A stretch of 32,002 nucleotides of DNA. Origin: Rhodopirellula sp. GTDB taxonomy: Bacteria > Planctomycetota > Planctomycetia > Pirellulales > Pirellulaceae. Position 1 is the first letter of the stretch; every line of letters begins with the position of its first letter. The notes under the pieces are model-generated. The model was given only the letters and a program-made list of their open reading frames with translations. It made no database searches and was not told the DNA's origin. The stretch lies in assembly GCA_002690925.1 (NCBI GenBank), contig NZGD01000219.1, positions 1 through 32,002 of the forward strand, given 5' to 3'. The position numbers and the translations under genes were made by a program. Shown here piece by piece: positions 9,274-17,997 of this stretch.

Positions 9274-12008
9274 CGGGTTTCCTCTGCTCCTGATTCGTCA
9301 ATGTGGTAGCGGAATGCTCGGCTTTGCACGATCTCTCGAATGACAGTTGTGAACTGACCATGGGCCTTCAGTGTGCGCTGCAGGATCGTGTTGACGGTTG
9401 GTTCATCAGCCAGGGTTAGTTCGCGACCCACAGCGTACGAAAGCATGTGTTCTGAGAAAGCACGCATGAAAAATTCTGGGTGCTGCAGCAAAGCATTTTT
9501 AAATTCCACAATGTTCTGGAATTTCAGCTTTCCAAACAGTTGCCCGCTGGAGTCTATTTCCAAACCAGATGTGTACGCAGATCTCCACCGTCCAACAGCA
9601 TCGTAGTTTTCAAGGACAAAGCCGAGTGGGTCGATTTGCGAGTGACAGGCTGCACATTGCGTTGATTCCTGGTGCTGCGAAAGACGCTGCCGCAATGTTA
9701 AGCCCGAGGCTTCAATCTCTCTGTCATCAATTTCGATGGGGGGGACAGTGTCGGGCGGTGGGGGTGGGGGACGATTTAAAATCACTGTCGCAACCCACGC
9801 ACCCCGCGTGATGGGACTGGTTCTAAGGGGAGAAGAGGTCATCGTCATGGTCGCTGCCGATGTGATGACACCACCCTCTCTTGAGTCGGTTAATTTTCGT
9901 TTGGTATATCGTTGTTGGTTGGTGTTGAAACGATTTCGATTTTCACGATCGCCGAATGGTATTTCATCGGTGTACCACGACTGAAGTTCATCTGAACGGT
10001 AGGAGTAGTCACAGTCAATCAAAAGCATGATTGATCGGTCCTCCATCACAATGCTGTCGAATAACAGCAAGGGTTCCACCATCATTTGCAAGCCGAATTT
10101 CCACTGTTCGCAACCGATGCGGGCGTAGTAATGTGGGAAGCGGTCGAAGTCTGGAACCGCGGTGACCAGTTGATCCAACCTTAGCCATTGTCGGGCAAAG
10201 TTTTGTGTCAGTGCATGGCATTTGGGATCGAGCAGCATCCGTTGAGTCTGTGTGTCAAGCACCTCAGGATCGAGTAAGGTACCGTTGCGAGCGGCGACAA
10301 GTAATTCTTCATCGGGAATACTGCTCCATAGAAAAAACGACAATCGTGTCGCAATTTCATATCCACTCAGCAACTGGTCCTTGCCGGTAGTTGATGATTC
10401 AGCGAGGTAGACAAATCGCGGGGATGCGAGAATGGCAGCAACAACATCTTTCATCGCTGTGCGAAATGAATTTGTTGCTTCATGCCTCGATTGAAAGTAG
10501 GTGTGATAGCGTTTGCTGGTCGGATCATCGATTGTCGCACGAAATGCTTTCTCAAGAAGTTTGGAAATGCGTTTCTTTGCAATGTTCTGTGCTTGCTGCC
10601 CGCTTTTTGGATCAGGCGCTGAAAACAAGGAAGGGGTCAAGCCACAGTAGTCGTCGAATTCGGGACTGTGCACAATCGAACGCCCAAGACGCAGTAGGCT
10701 CTCCAAAAGGATCGGTGAGAACCCTAGTTCTTCACCACGGTTGTTGAAGCCCGCCTCTGCTTGAAGATCGATTGCGAAAGGGTTCACGCCTGTGAGGATT
10801 TGACGCTCGATCTGGTTTTTACCAAGCGTTCGATTGCCGATGAGAATCGCTCGCGGACTATGCCCTGTTGACGGTTTGAAATACGGAGTGAATGCACGTA
10901 GCGTTTTCTCGGGAAGAGGATAAATGTCGCCGCGTAGTTGGAGAAGATCCCGGACTGCGTTGTTGTATTCGTAGCGTGTCATGCGCCGCATTGCTGTTTG
11001 TGTCACTACCTGGTGCGTCTGTAAATATTCTGACAGCATTGAATTCAACGTTTCGACCATGGCATTGCGTTGTTTTGTTGACGGTTGTTCCGAGCCTTCA
11101 GGTGGCATTTCGTGATCTGCCAGTTCGTCTCGCGCTTGGCGAAGAAGTTTGGGGTCTTGGTGCCACGCTTTGCCGTTACTGGAAATCCCAAAGTCTATCT
11201 CGGTCTCTTGTGATTCAGCGTGATGGCAGTCAGAGCAAAAAGTTTTTGTAAATCCTGCAACCTGTTCTGGACTCAGGTATTGAAGGGATGCGGGGCGGTT
11301 CGTTTTTGTGATGTCGGCATTCTCTGTCTGATCTTTCTCTGCTGGAATCTGGGTTGAAATGACAGTTGCTGGATTGGAGGGTTGACGATCTTTCCGCGTA
11401 AGTTGAAGGTAGTCCAAGCCCAATAAGTATCCACGGTCTTGGAACTTGCGTGCTTTGGGATTGGCTCCGATGAGCGTGAGTTCAATCGACTGCGGACCCG
11501 CTTCGAGTCTGAGGTCTTGGAACATTACCAATGAAGCTAAATCAACGCGGGGACCGTAGAGGTCAATCTTCTTGGTGATGGATGATTCAGGTAGTGACAG
11601 TTCGAAGATTCCGTAGTCACCAGCAAGTGTGAATTGGATCGCGACGTCATAGACTCCAGACGCATCGACTTCAAAAGAACTCTTCATCGAGTCGCCAATC
11701 ACGCCATCCCATAACAGGTGCGCGTCGTTACTCCATTGAGGACCAAACGGTGCCATGCCCTGCATGCGGGATTTGCCAAGCAGAGCAAAGTCCAGTTCCC
11801 CTTCCAGTCTTCCCGAATCGCTGCGTTGGGACTGTCGACCTCGGATCTGGTGGTAGTCAAAAAAGTTCGGCGATGTTTCCTTAATCCCACCCTTGTCTTC
11901 TACCGGGCGTGGTTCCTTTCCTGTTGCTGGTAACAGCCCTAATCCAACTCCGAGGATAAAAGAAAAAAGGCAGGTCAAGATCGGAGGGGGGGTGGGATTT
12001 GCTGTCAT
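9270..12008 (-). CDS. DUF1592-type multidomain c-type cytochrome with N-terminal ligand-binding-like domain
   Basis: A 912-residue exported protein of the planctomycete cytochrome family that combines DUF1587/1595/1592/1588/1585 domains. After a hydrophobic signal at 10-29 comes an extra beta-rich domain at about 50-205, resembling the carbohydrate-binding jelly rolls seen at the edges of such proteins. A heme c site CSDCH (258-262) with a likely axial-methionine motif MPPEG (301-305) follows. Then come DUF1587 (about 340-400, RRMTRYEYNNAVRDLL), DUF1595 (about 470-540), DUF1592 (about 545-675, YEIATRLSFFLWSSIPDEEL), DUF1588 (about 705-805) with a proline run and a second CAACH (785-789), and DUF1585 (about 825-900). 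It is presumed to be a periplasmic redox protein; a role in polysaccharide breakdown has been proposed from gene context only. It is the first gene of an operon with the DUF1552 gene. Confidence 0.92.
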   Translation of the reverse strand: MTANPTPPPILTCLFSFILGVGLGLLPATGKEPRPVEDKGGIKETSPNFFDYHQIRGRQSQRSDSGRLEGELDFALLGKSRMQGMAPFGPQWSNDAHLLWDGVIGDSMKSSFEVDASGVYDVAIQFTLAGDYGIFELSLPESSITKKIDLYGPRVDLASLVMFQDLRLEAGPQSIELTLIGANPKARKFQDRGYLLGLDYLQLTRKDRQPSNPATVISTQIPAEKDQTENADITKTNRPASLQYLSPEQVAGFTKTFCSDCHHAESQETEIDFGISSNGKAWHQDPKLLRQARDELADHEMPPEGSEQPSTKQRNAMVETLNSMLSEYLQTHQVVTQTAMRRMTRYEYNNAVRDLLQLRGDIYPLPEKTLRAFTPYFKPSTGHSPRAILIGNRTLGKNQIERQILTGVNPFAIDLQAEAGFNNRGEELGFSPILLESLLRLGRSIVHSPEFDDYCGLTPSLFSAPDPKSGQQAQNIAKKRISKLLEKAFRATIDDPTSKRYHTYFQSRHEATNSFRTAMKDVVAAILASPRFVYLAESSTTGKDQLLSGYEIATRLSFFLWSSIPDEELLVAARNGTLLDPEVLDTQTQRMLLDPKCHALTQNFARQWLRLDQLVTAVPDFDRFPHYYARIGCEQWKFGLQMMVEPLLLFDSIVMEDRSIMLLIDCDYSYRSDELQSWYTDEIPFGDRENRNRFNTNQQRYTKRKLTDSREGGVITSAATMTMTSSPLRTSPITRGAWVATVILNRPPPPPPDTVPPIEIDDREIEASGLTLRQRLSQHQESTQCAACHSQIDPLGFVLENYDAVGRWRSAYTSGLEIDSSGQLFGKLKFQNIVEFKNALLQHPEFFMRAFSEHMLSYAVGRELTLADEPTVNTILQRTLKAHGQFTTVIREIVQSRAFRYHIDESGAEETR

Positions 12009-12448
12009 CAGGGCGTTTTGTGATCGATTGAGAGTGGGATGAGAGGGTCCTGAATCGAAAGGCGGTGAGTCGGGCCATCATGCAGTGAAGAGATTCACCC
12101 TTGGACTAGTATATCGCGAAAAATCACAGGATATGCGACTGGGAAAGGGGGACCAGCCGTCGGCTTTCCGTCCTTGCCGGTCATCTGACGGTGGGGTGGA
12201 AATCAACGGCGTGGTGGAATTGGACCTCCGAACCATTTCTTGTTTGGGCTGGTCCGCAGAAATTTTCTAATCCGCATAGTTTGCGAATTGGGGTGGCTGG
12301 AGGGCTGTTTCCCGAGAGTGGCCGCGTGGGATGGGCAAATTGCTGGCAAGACTTATCCCAAGCAACTGAGCGCATATGCAAAACCGTCCGATACAAAACA
12401 GGGAGCTCATTCGGTCGGGGCTCTTTGTTCTCACTTATGGGCTAGGTT
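12009..12448. other. Divergent intergenic region
   Basis: About 440 nt between the divergently transcribed cytochrome gene (minus) and the secreted hypothetical gene (plus). It must hold both promoters. Several short frames overlap one another on both strands here (for example 12191-12445 and 12181-12396), but none has a ribosome-binding site, signal sequence or plausible composition. I found no strong hairpin or direct repeat. Confidence 0.45.
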
Positions 12449-13513
12449 ATGCGAAATCCAATCACTCTGACTGCTGTATTGCTGCTGGCTGGTTTCAGTC
12501 TACAAGCGTATTCTCCGGTTTGTGCTCAGTCTTATGGCACTTCCTCGTACGGAATTCCAATTCCCGGAGTCGGCACGAAAATCGATTACGTGGGCGATGA
12601 TTTCGAAGCAGATGAGTGGAAGTTCGTGCACAATATGCCCAAAAGTTCACGGGAACTGAACGAACGGAGTTACGGGCCGATGGCATACTCCACCAACAGA
12701 CGCTGGGCCGAGGGGCCAGAACGTGGGCAGCCAGATGTGCTCAAAGTCATTCCTACCCCAAGTAACGGTTTACCGGGCAGCACCAAAGCATTGCAGATCA
12801 GCACACTTCGGTCGGGCATCCCGGGACGCAATACCAACGATGTGCAGCAGGATGATTTGATTCTAGGCATTTCCACGCGGATTGGATCCACGTTACAGGT
12901 GCGCGAAGTGCCAAGCTGTGTTGTGCGAGTTTATCTCCCCGAGTCGTCACTTTGGGAAAATCGCAGTGGGCCCCATTTTGGTATTCGTCTTGGCGCGCGA
13001 ACAACCGCGAGAAAACCACGAGAAGGTTTGTTTGCTGTGGGGACCGAAATGCGGAACGAACCTTATTGGCCGGGGTTTTGGATTCACTTTCGCAGCGAAA
13101 CCAGCCGAGGCGTCGAGCAGGACTCAGCTTTCCTTAAGATTCGCAGTAATTCGAGAGGAATCGATTTCAAATCAAAGGAAATACCACTGGAGCAGTTTGG
13201 CTGGTGGACTTTTGGAATGTCCATGAGTCCAGATGGCCGTGTTCACTACTTTGCAAAGCCAGGTGTCGAGGATCTTACCAAGGATGACTACCTGATCAGC
13301 CAATTGCCCTATGGTTATAAGGCTGAGCGTTTGAATTCGTTCTTTTTCAACATTTGCAACAATAACAATGGACGCACCTGGTCGACTCCGTTTGTCATTG
13401 ACGATCCAGCGGTTTTTGTCGTTGATTCAAAGCGTGTCGATCAACTGGTTAACAGAAAGATCGCTTATCAGCAGCGACGCGCGCAACGATCAACTTCTCG
13501 CAGTCGCAAGTAA
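12449..13513 (+). CDS. Secreted hypothetical protein, possible lectin-like beta-sandwich
   Basis: Function not recognised. The 354-residue protein begins with a clear Sec signal peptide: MRN, hydrophobic core ITLTAVLLLAGFSLQAY, with a likely cut after VCA-Q near residue 27. The mature part begins with a glycine/tyrosine/serine-rich linker and then DDFEADEWKFV, reminiscent of the opening strand of concanavalin-A-like (LamG/GH16-type) beta sandwiches. Repeated aromatic strands (GFWIHFRSET, FGWWTFGMSMSPDGRVHYFAKPG, LNSFFFNICNNNNGRTWSTPFVIDDPAVFV) fit such a fold, but this is inference. The tail is very basic (RRAQRSTSRSRK). The gene has its own upstream region and a good terminator 80 nt downstream, so it is probably a single-gene transcript. 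Confidence 0.75.
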   Translation: MRNPITLTAVLLLAGFSLQAYSPVCAQSYGTSSYGIPIPGVGTKIDYVGDDFEADEWKFVHNMPKSSRELNERSYGPMAYSTNRRWAEGPERGQPDVLKVIPTPSNGLPGSTKALQISTLRSGIPGRNTNDVQQDDLILGISTRIGSTLQVREVPSCVVRVYLPESSLWENRSGPHFGIRLGARTTARKPREGLFAVGTEMRNEPYWPGFWIHFRSETSRGVEQDSAFLKIRSNSRGIDFKSKEIPLEQFGWWTFGMSMSPDGRVHYFAKPGVEDLTKDDYLISQLPYGYKAERLNSFFFNICNNNNGRTWSTPFVIDDPAVFVVDSKRVDQLVNRKIAYQQRRAQRSTSRSRK

Positions 13514-13891
13514 ATATCTCTTGCGACTTCTGCCCATCAGAATTGGTCACGACCGTTACTTTGTGGCTGCATGGCAATGTGCAGGTATTCTTAACGTCGC
13601 TAAGTACTGTACTTAGTGGCGTTCTTTTTTTGTGTTATCAACAGCGGCTGCAGGCTGCTCGAAACGGCTTGCGGGAGAATCATTGCAGGCCTGGATTGCA
13701 AAACGAGCTGACCTTGTTTTCCCGTTGATAGTCTCGGTCGCTTGAGTTTCGGTCACTTGGTTGGCTACTCTAATTGTCAGAGTTTTCCATCGTGATTTGC
13801 TGTTACCTTTGAGGATATCACTGGTCACGGGGCTCCGTGTCGTGAAAGATGAGTTGGAAGTTCCACTCTACGCTGACCTTGTGTGAAAGCC
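13514..13891. other. Intergenic region before the rhomboid gene
   Basis: About 380 nt containing the terminator hairpin of the preceding gene (13593-13631). The remainder presumably carries the promoter of the rhomboid gene. A minus-strand frame at 13613-13828 crosses the terminator and is not credible. Confidence 0.5.
13593..13631 (+). terminator. Rho-independent terminator
   Basis: Arms AACGTCGCTAAGTA and TACTTAGTGGCGTT pair over 14 positions (two are G-T wobbles) around a 3-nt loop. One C and a run of seven T follow on the plus strand. It sits 80 nt after the stop codon of the secreted hypothetical gene. This is the textbook form of an intrinsic terminator. Confidence 0.85.
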
Positions 13892-14800
13892 ATGTACGTA
13901 CCACCGCCTGATCATGAGGTTGTTTGTGAAACGAACTCCCGTGGTGAAGCTGCGGAATTGCGATTTGTTCTCGAGTCGCTGGGGGTCAGGTCGAAAATTC
14001 AGCAGTTTCGAGGCGGCTGGTTGGTTTTAGTGGCCAGTGATAATGCCAGCCGGGCGGTAGAAGAAATAGCTTCTTACCAGCGTGAGGCCGCTGAGCAAAG
14101 CACTGAGCGTCCTGTTGTGGTCCCCACCTATGATGGGGCTCTGTTTGGGGTGAGCGTTTATGCCGGCGTTCTGATGTTGGTTGCTGTTCTCATGGGACGG
14201 TCGGTGTTCGGTTTTGATTGGTGGATGGCGGGCCAAATGCAAGCCGGCTTGGTGATGGGGGGGCAGTGGTGGAGAACCGTCACCGCGTTAACGCTTCATC
14301 TTGATCCTGGGCACATCGGTTCCAATTTGGTGTTTGGTTGTGTTTTTGGCCTGATGGCAGGTAGGGTGCTTGGGGGAGGCGTGGCATGGTTAGTAATCGT
14401 ATTTTCTGGAGCGTTGGGAAATCTAGTCAACGCGATGCTGCAATCCGCAGATCACACTTCCATCGGCGCATCAACGGCTGTCTTTTCAGCGTTGGGCGTC
14501 CTAGTCTCTCATGCTTTGCAGCCGCGATCGGGCCCGCGTGAAAACTTTTTGAAACGCTGGAGTCCGTTGATTGGTGGGTTGGTGATTTTCGGCTTCACTG
14601 GTATCGGCGGCGAAAATACGGATGTGACAGCTCACGCGACCGGCTTGCTGGCCGGCCTGATGCTCGGTTGGGTGGGAGCAGCGTTGCCCTCGCATTGGCT
14701 GGGCAACCGCCGTGTGCAACAGGCAAGTGGTGTAGCAGCCCTGATGTTGGTGGTGATTGCCTGGGCCGTTGGCTTGACGCTAGCCGGCTCACAGGATTGA
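13892..14800 (+). CDS. Rhomboid family intramembrane serine protease
   Basis: A 302-residue rhomboid protease, which cleaves membrane proteins within or next to their transmembrane helices. The catalytic features are complete: the W127-R128 motif in the L1 loop region, the helix with H136, H141 and N145 (HLDPGHIGSNL), the nucleophile S194 in IGASTAVFSALG, and the partner H248 in TAHATGLLAG. Six or so hydrophobic helices span residues 82-295. Before them, residues 5-65 form a small soluble domain (CETNSRGEAAELRFVLESLGV...VLVASDNASRAVEEI) that resembles DUF2007-type domains by pattern. A GTG at 13883 would extend the protein by three residues; I use the ATG. The gene stands alone between two intergenic regions. 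Substrate unknown. Confidence 0.9.
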   Translation: MYVPPPDHEVVCETNSRGEAAELRFVLESLGVRSKIQQFRGGWLVLVASDNASRAVEEIASYQREAAEQSTERPVVVPTYDGALFGVSVYAGVLMLVAVLMGRSVFGFDWWMAGQMQAGLVMGGQWWRTVTALTLHLDPGHIGSNLVFGCVFGLMAGRVLGGGVAWLVIVFSGALGNLVNAMLQSADHTSIGASTAVFSALGVLVSHALQPRSGPRENFLKRWSPLIGGLVIFGFTGIGGENTDVTAHATGLLAGLMLGWVGAALPSHWLGNRRVQQASGVAALMLVVIAWAVGLTLAGSQD

Positions 14801-15087
14801 TCGGTCTTGAAAAGAATTTATCGAGGACTTGATCGGATACAGTCAGTGTTGGAAAGCAAATTCCAGCTAGGTCAGGGTGACGCTCATTGGGGTAATCATT
14901 CATGAGTGGCTTGCTTGCATTTCAGTTATCAGGCACGTGTTATCTTAAATCTGGCATTTTCACGTGGCAGGCGGACGGACATACGCCGAGCGCGTTCTGT
15001 CGCTTATGATATAGCCGTGACCTTTCAGAGATCCTGATAGGTGTTTTACTTGATGTCATTGTCCGGAATGAAAATAGGTCTCTCGCG

Positions 15088-16812
15088 ATGCACGCTGTCT
15101 GGTCCCGTGGCTTTTTGCCATCCTTGTTCTTGTTGGCATTTTCATTCACTCCCAGTCATCTCTGTGTCCAAGCTGCTGATAAGCCGAATATCGTTTTGAT
15201 CATGGCAGACGATATGGGGTACACGGACATCGGTTGTTATGGCAGCGAAATCGAAACTCCCGTTCTGGATCGCTTAGCTGGCAATGGGCTCCGCTTTACG
15301 CAGTTCTACAACACGTCGCGGTGCTGTCCGACTCGCGCGTCTTTATTGACGGGACTTTATTCTCATCAGGCAGGTGTCGGGTTGATGACCGGCGATCGGG
15401 GCTACGAAGGGTATCGAGGTGATTTGAATCGCCGTTGTGTCACACTGGCAGAGTCATTGGGGCTCGCGGGTTACCAGAACTACATGTCAGGAAAATGGCA
15501 CGTCACGCGGCACACGGGGCCCAAGGCGGATCAGTCCAACTGGCCATTGCAAAGAGGGTTTGATCGGTTCTACGGAACCATTACCGGAGCAGGCAGTTTT
15601 TTTGACCCAGCCACTTTGTGCCGGGGGAATCAGTACATCACACCTGTCAATGATCCCGAGTATCAGCCGGAAAGTTTTTATTACACCGATGCTATCAGTG
15701 ATAATGCAGCTAATTTTGTCTCTGATCATTTGAAGCAGCAGTCGGATGATCCCTTCTTTTTGTACGTGGCTTACACCAGTGCTCACTGGCCAATGCACGC
15801 GCCTCAGAAAGAGATCGACAAGTATAAGGGCGTTTACGACAACGGTTATGAAGCTGTTCGCAAGAAGCGATACGAACAAGCAATCCAGAAAGGTGTTGTT
15901 GATAAACGCTGGGCCATGTCAGATGGAGCAGTTAGTTGGGAAGGATTCAAGCACAAAGAGTGGGATATACGTTGTATGGAAGTCTACGCGGCAATGGTTG
16001 ATCGCATGGACCAAGGTATTGGTCGGATCATCGACGTGTTGGAAAAAAATGGGGAATTGGAGAATACACTGGTTATCTACCTTCAGGACAACGGTGGTTG
16101 CGCTGAAGGGTACGGACGGGCGTCGAATGCCGACAAGAAAGAACGGTTTGATTACAGGCCGTTTGGGCCTGATGACTTACAAACTAAAATCTGGCCACCC
16201 ATGCAGACACGTGACGGTCGATGGGTCAGAACCGGGCCGGAAACGATGCCAGGCGGTGAGGATACGTTTGTGGCCTACGGCCTCGGTTGGGCGAATGCTT
16301 CGAACACTCCCTTTCGAGGATATAAGCACGACGGTTATGAGGGAGGAATCAGTACTCCATTTGTGGTGCACTGGCCTGATGGCATTCCACAGCCCCAGAG
16401 AGGCGGACTGGTTCATGATCCCACTCATCTGATCGATGTCATGCCAACTTTTTTGCAGGCCGCTGAAGGTGATTATCCTCGCGAGTTCGCTGGCCATGAA
16501 ATCCAGCCGATGGAAGGCAAGAGCCTGGTACCTGCATTCTCTGGAGAGGGCATCCAACGCGAGGCACCTGTTGGCTTCGAGCATCATGGAAACCTGGCAC
16601 TGCGGGATGGACGCTGGAAAATTGTTTCAGCTTATCGCAGAGATCAGCCCACTCGTTGGGAGTTGTTTGACATGGACGCAGACCGCACTGAGTTAAACGA
16701 TCTTGCTGATAAGCATCCAGATAAATTGAAAGAAATGATTAGCAAATGGCAGGCTTGGGCGGACCGTGTTGGAGTGCAGCGATGGCCATTCAAAAACAAG
16801 CCCACAAAATGA
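15088..16812 (+). CDS. Secreted sulfatase (arylsulfatase family)
   Basis: A 574-residue type I (formylglycine-dependent) sulfatase that removes sulfate esters, exported by a Sec signal (hydrophobic core 9-22, likely cut after VQAA near residue 30). Metal-binding aspartates D41 and D42 are in PNIVLIMADDMGYTDIGC. The modification motif C-x-P-x-R is present as CCPTR with C79 as the residue to be oxidised, followed by ASLLTGLYSHQAG. K136 and H138 (SGKWHV), H233 (SAHWPMHAP) and D334-N335 (YLQDNGG) complete the usual active site, with a late lysine in FRGYKHDGYEGGISTPFVVHWP. Length and C-terminus (WELFDMDADRTELNDLA) are typical of planctomycete arylsulfatases. No sulfatase-maturing enzyme is encoded in this window. 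Sulfated marine polysaccharides are the likely natural substrates, but specificity cannot be read here. Confidence 0.95.
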   Translation: MHAVWSRGFLPSLFLLAFSFTPSHLCVQAADKPNIVLIMADDMGYTDIGCYGSEIETPVLDRLAGNGLRFTQFYNTSRCCPTRASLLTGLYSHQAGVGLMTGDRGYEGYRGDLNRRCVTLAESLGLAGYQNYMSGKWHVTRHTGPKADQSNWPLQRGFDRFYGTITGAGSFFDPATLCRGNQYITPVNDPEYQPESFYYTDAISDNAANFVSDHLKQQSDDPFFLYVAYTSAHWPMHAPQKEIDKYKGVYDNGYEAVRKKRYEQAIQKGVVDKRWAMSDGAVSWEGFKHKEWDIRCMEVYAAMVDRMDQGIGRIIDVLEKNGELENTLVIYLQDNGGCAEGYGRASNADKKERFDYRPFGPDDLQTKIWPPMQTRDGRWVRTGPETMPGGEDTFVAYGLGWANASNTPFRGYKHDGYEGGISTPFVVHWPDGIPQPQRGGLVHDPTHLIDVMPTFLQAAEGDYPREFAGHEIQPMEGKSLVPAFSGEGIQREAPVGFEHHGNLALRDGRWKIVSAYRRDQPTRWELFDMDADRTELNDLADKHPDKLKEMISKWQAWADRVGVQRWPFKNKPTK

Positions 16813-17001
16813 GTCTGTTACTTGCTGGGTCCTGCAGTTTCGCTGTGCAATTGGGGTATGCAGACCCAGGAATTACCCTCGGCGGGGGGGGCGGTTCGGA
16901 ATGCTGTCGCAGTTCCTTTCGAACGTGGGTAAACTTTCGGTAGGAAATTTTTTCATTCACGCGGCTCTTTGCCGGGTATCCGAAAACACCAACGGTGATC
17001 C

Positions 17002-17874
17002 ATGTTCCAGCGATTCAGTACAGGATATTCACTCGCCAGACAGAGTTGGGGAGTGCTCAGGGCGGAGAAGCAACTCATCGTTTTTCCGGTATTGAGTGGT
17101 ATTTGCTGCCTGATGGTGATGGCAAGTTTTGCAATACCCTTGTTCGTGGCAGGTGGAGGAGCAGAGTTGATAGGCGACGTCGAGCAAGACGCGAAGGGCG
17201 GCGGAGAGAATCAAATGCAGAACGTGTTTTATCTCGCTGTGCTATTTCTTTTTTACTTTGTGAACTACTTCGTTGTCGTGTTTTTCAACAGTGCCTTGAT
17301 TGCCTGCGCGATAAAGCGTTTCTACGGCGGGACACCGACGATTGGGGAAGGCCTGAAGGCGTCGATGAATCGCTTGCCTCAGATTGCCGGTTGGGCGTTA
17401 GTCAGCGCTTCCGTTGGCCTGATTCTGCGTGTGATTGAAAGCCGCAGTGAGAAATTTGGTTCAATTGTTTCCAGCCTTCTCGGAATGGCTTGGGCTGCAT
17501 TGACCTACTTTGTTGTTCCCGTTCTGGTAGTTGAAAAAGTTGGGCCGATTAAGGCCATTCGACGCTCAGGCGTGATTCTTAAGGAGTCTTGGGGAGAATC
17601 GATGGGGGCCCATTTTGGGATAGGCTTCATTATTTTTCTTTTTGCTTTGCCAGGAATTGGTCTGTTAATGGGTGGAATTGCGGTACTTGGCGCAGTGCCA
17701 GCCCTCGGGGTTACGTTGATCGTGATTGGGCTAATTGCATTGTTGGTCGTGTCGCTAATCTCGAGTGCGGTTTCGGCGATTTCGCAGGCAGCGGTTTATC
17801 TGTACGGCGCCAACGGTGACACGCCTGATGGATTCGAAGCAGAGAGTCTTGGTGCTGCGTTCGCGCCCCGTTAA
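17002..17874 (+). CDS. DUF6159-type integral membrane protein
   Basis: A 290-residue polytopic membrane protein matching the general pattern of the DUF6159 family. The amphipathic start FSTGYSLARQSWGVLRAEKQL leads into about six hydrophobic segments at roughly 26-50, 75-103, 129-147, 157-178, 203-226 and 229-262. The loop FVVPVLVVEKVGPIKAIRRSGVILKESWGES at about 169-199 is the family's most recognisable stretch. The protein ends in a short soluble tail. Function is unknown. The ATG at 17002 lies 189 nt after the sulfatase stop. A strong palindrome 36 nt after the stop codon probably ends the transcript, shared with the convergent gene at 17998-18972. Confidence 0.82.
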   Translation: MFQRFSTGYSLARQSWGVLRAEKQLIVFPVLSGICCLMVMASFAIPLFVAGGGAELIGDVEQDAKGGGENQMQNVFYLAVLFLFYFVNYFVVVFFNSALIACAIKRFYGGTPTIGEGLKASMNRLPQIAGWALVSASVGLILRVIESRSEKFGSIVSSLLGMAWAALTYFVVPVLVVEKVGPIKAIRRSGVILKESWGESMGAHFGIGFIIFLFALPGIGLLMGGIAVLGAVPALGVTLIVIGLIALLVVSLISSAVSAISQAAVYLYGANGDTPDGFEAESLGAAFAPR

Positions 17875-17910
17875 TGACGCGCATTGGGCTGGCAACGAAG
17901 CGAGACTGTT

Positions 17911-17942
17911 TGCACTCAGGGAATCAAGATTCCCTGAGTGCA
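17911..17942. terminator. Perfect palindrome between convergent genes, probable bidirectional terminator
   Basis: Arms TGCACTCAGGGAAT and ATTCCCTGAGTGCA pair perfectly over 14 bp with a 4-nt loop (CAAG). It lies 36 nt after the stop of the DUF6159-type gene and 55 nt after the stop of the convergent sugar isomerase-like gene. No T tract follows on either strand, so it is either a Rho-assisted terminator/RNA stabiliser or a weaker intrinsic one. Confidence 0.6.
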
Positions 17943-17997
17943 AGACTCTGTAAAGACGTGCAGGGGATGTGAGTTGTTGGAAACATCGGAGGCAGCC

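Noticed and set aside
9740..9775. G-rich low-complexity stretch
   Set aside because: On the minus strand it encodes the proline run (RPPPPPP) normal for the DUF1588 part of these cytochromes.
15746..16432. Plus-strand frame of 228 codons inside the sulfatase gene
   Set aside because: Out-of-frame shadow of a gene with complete sulfatase motifs.
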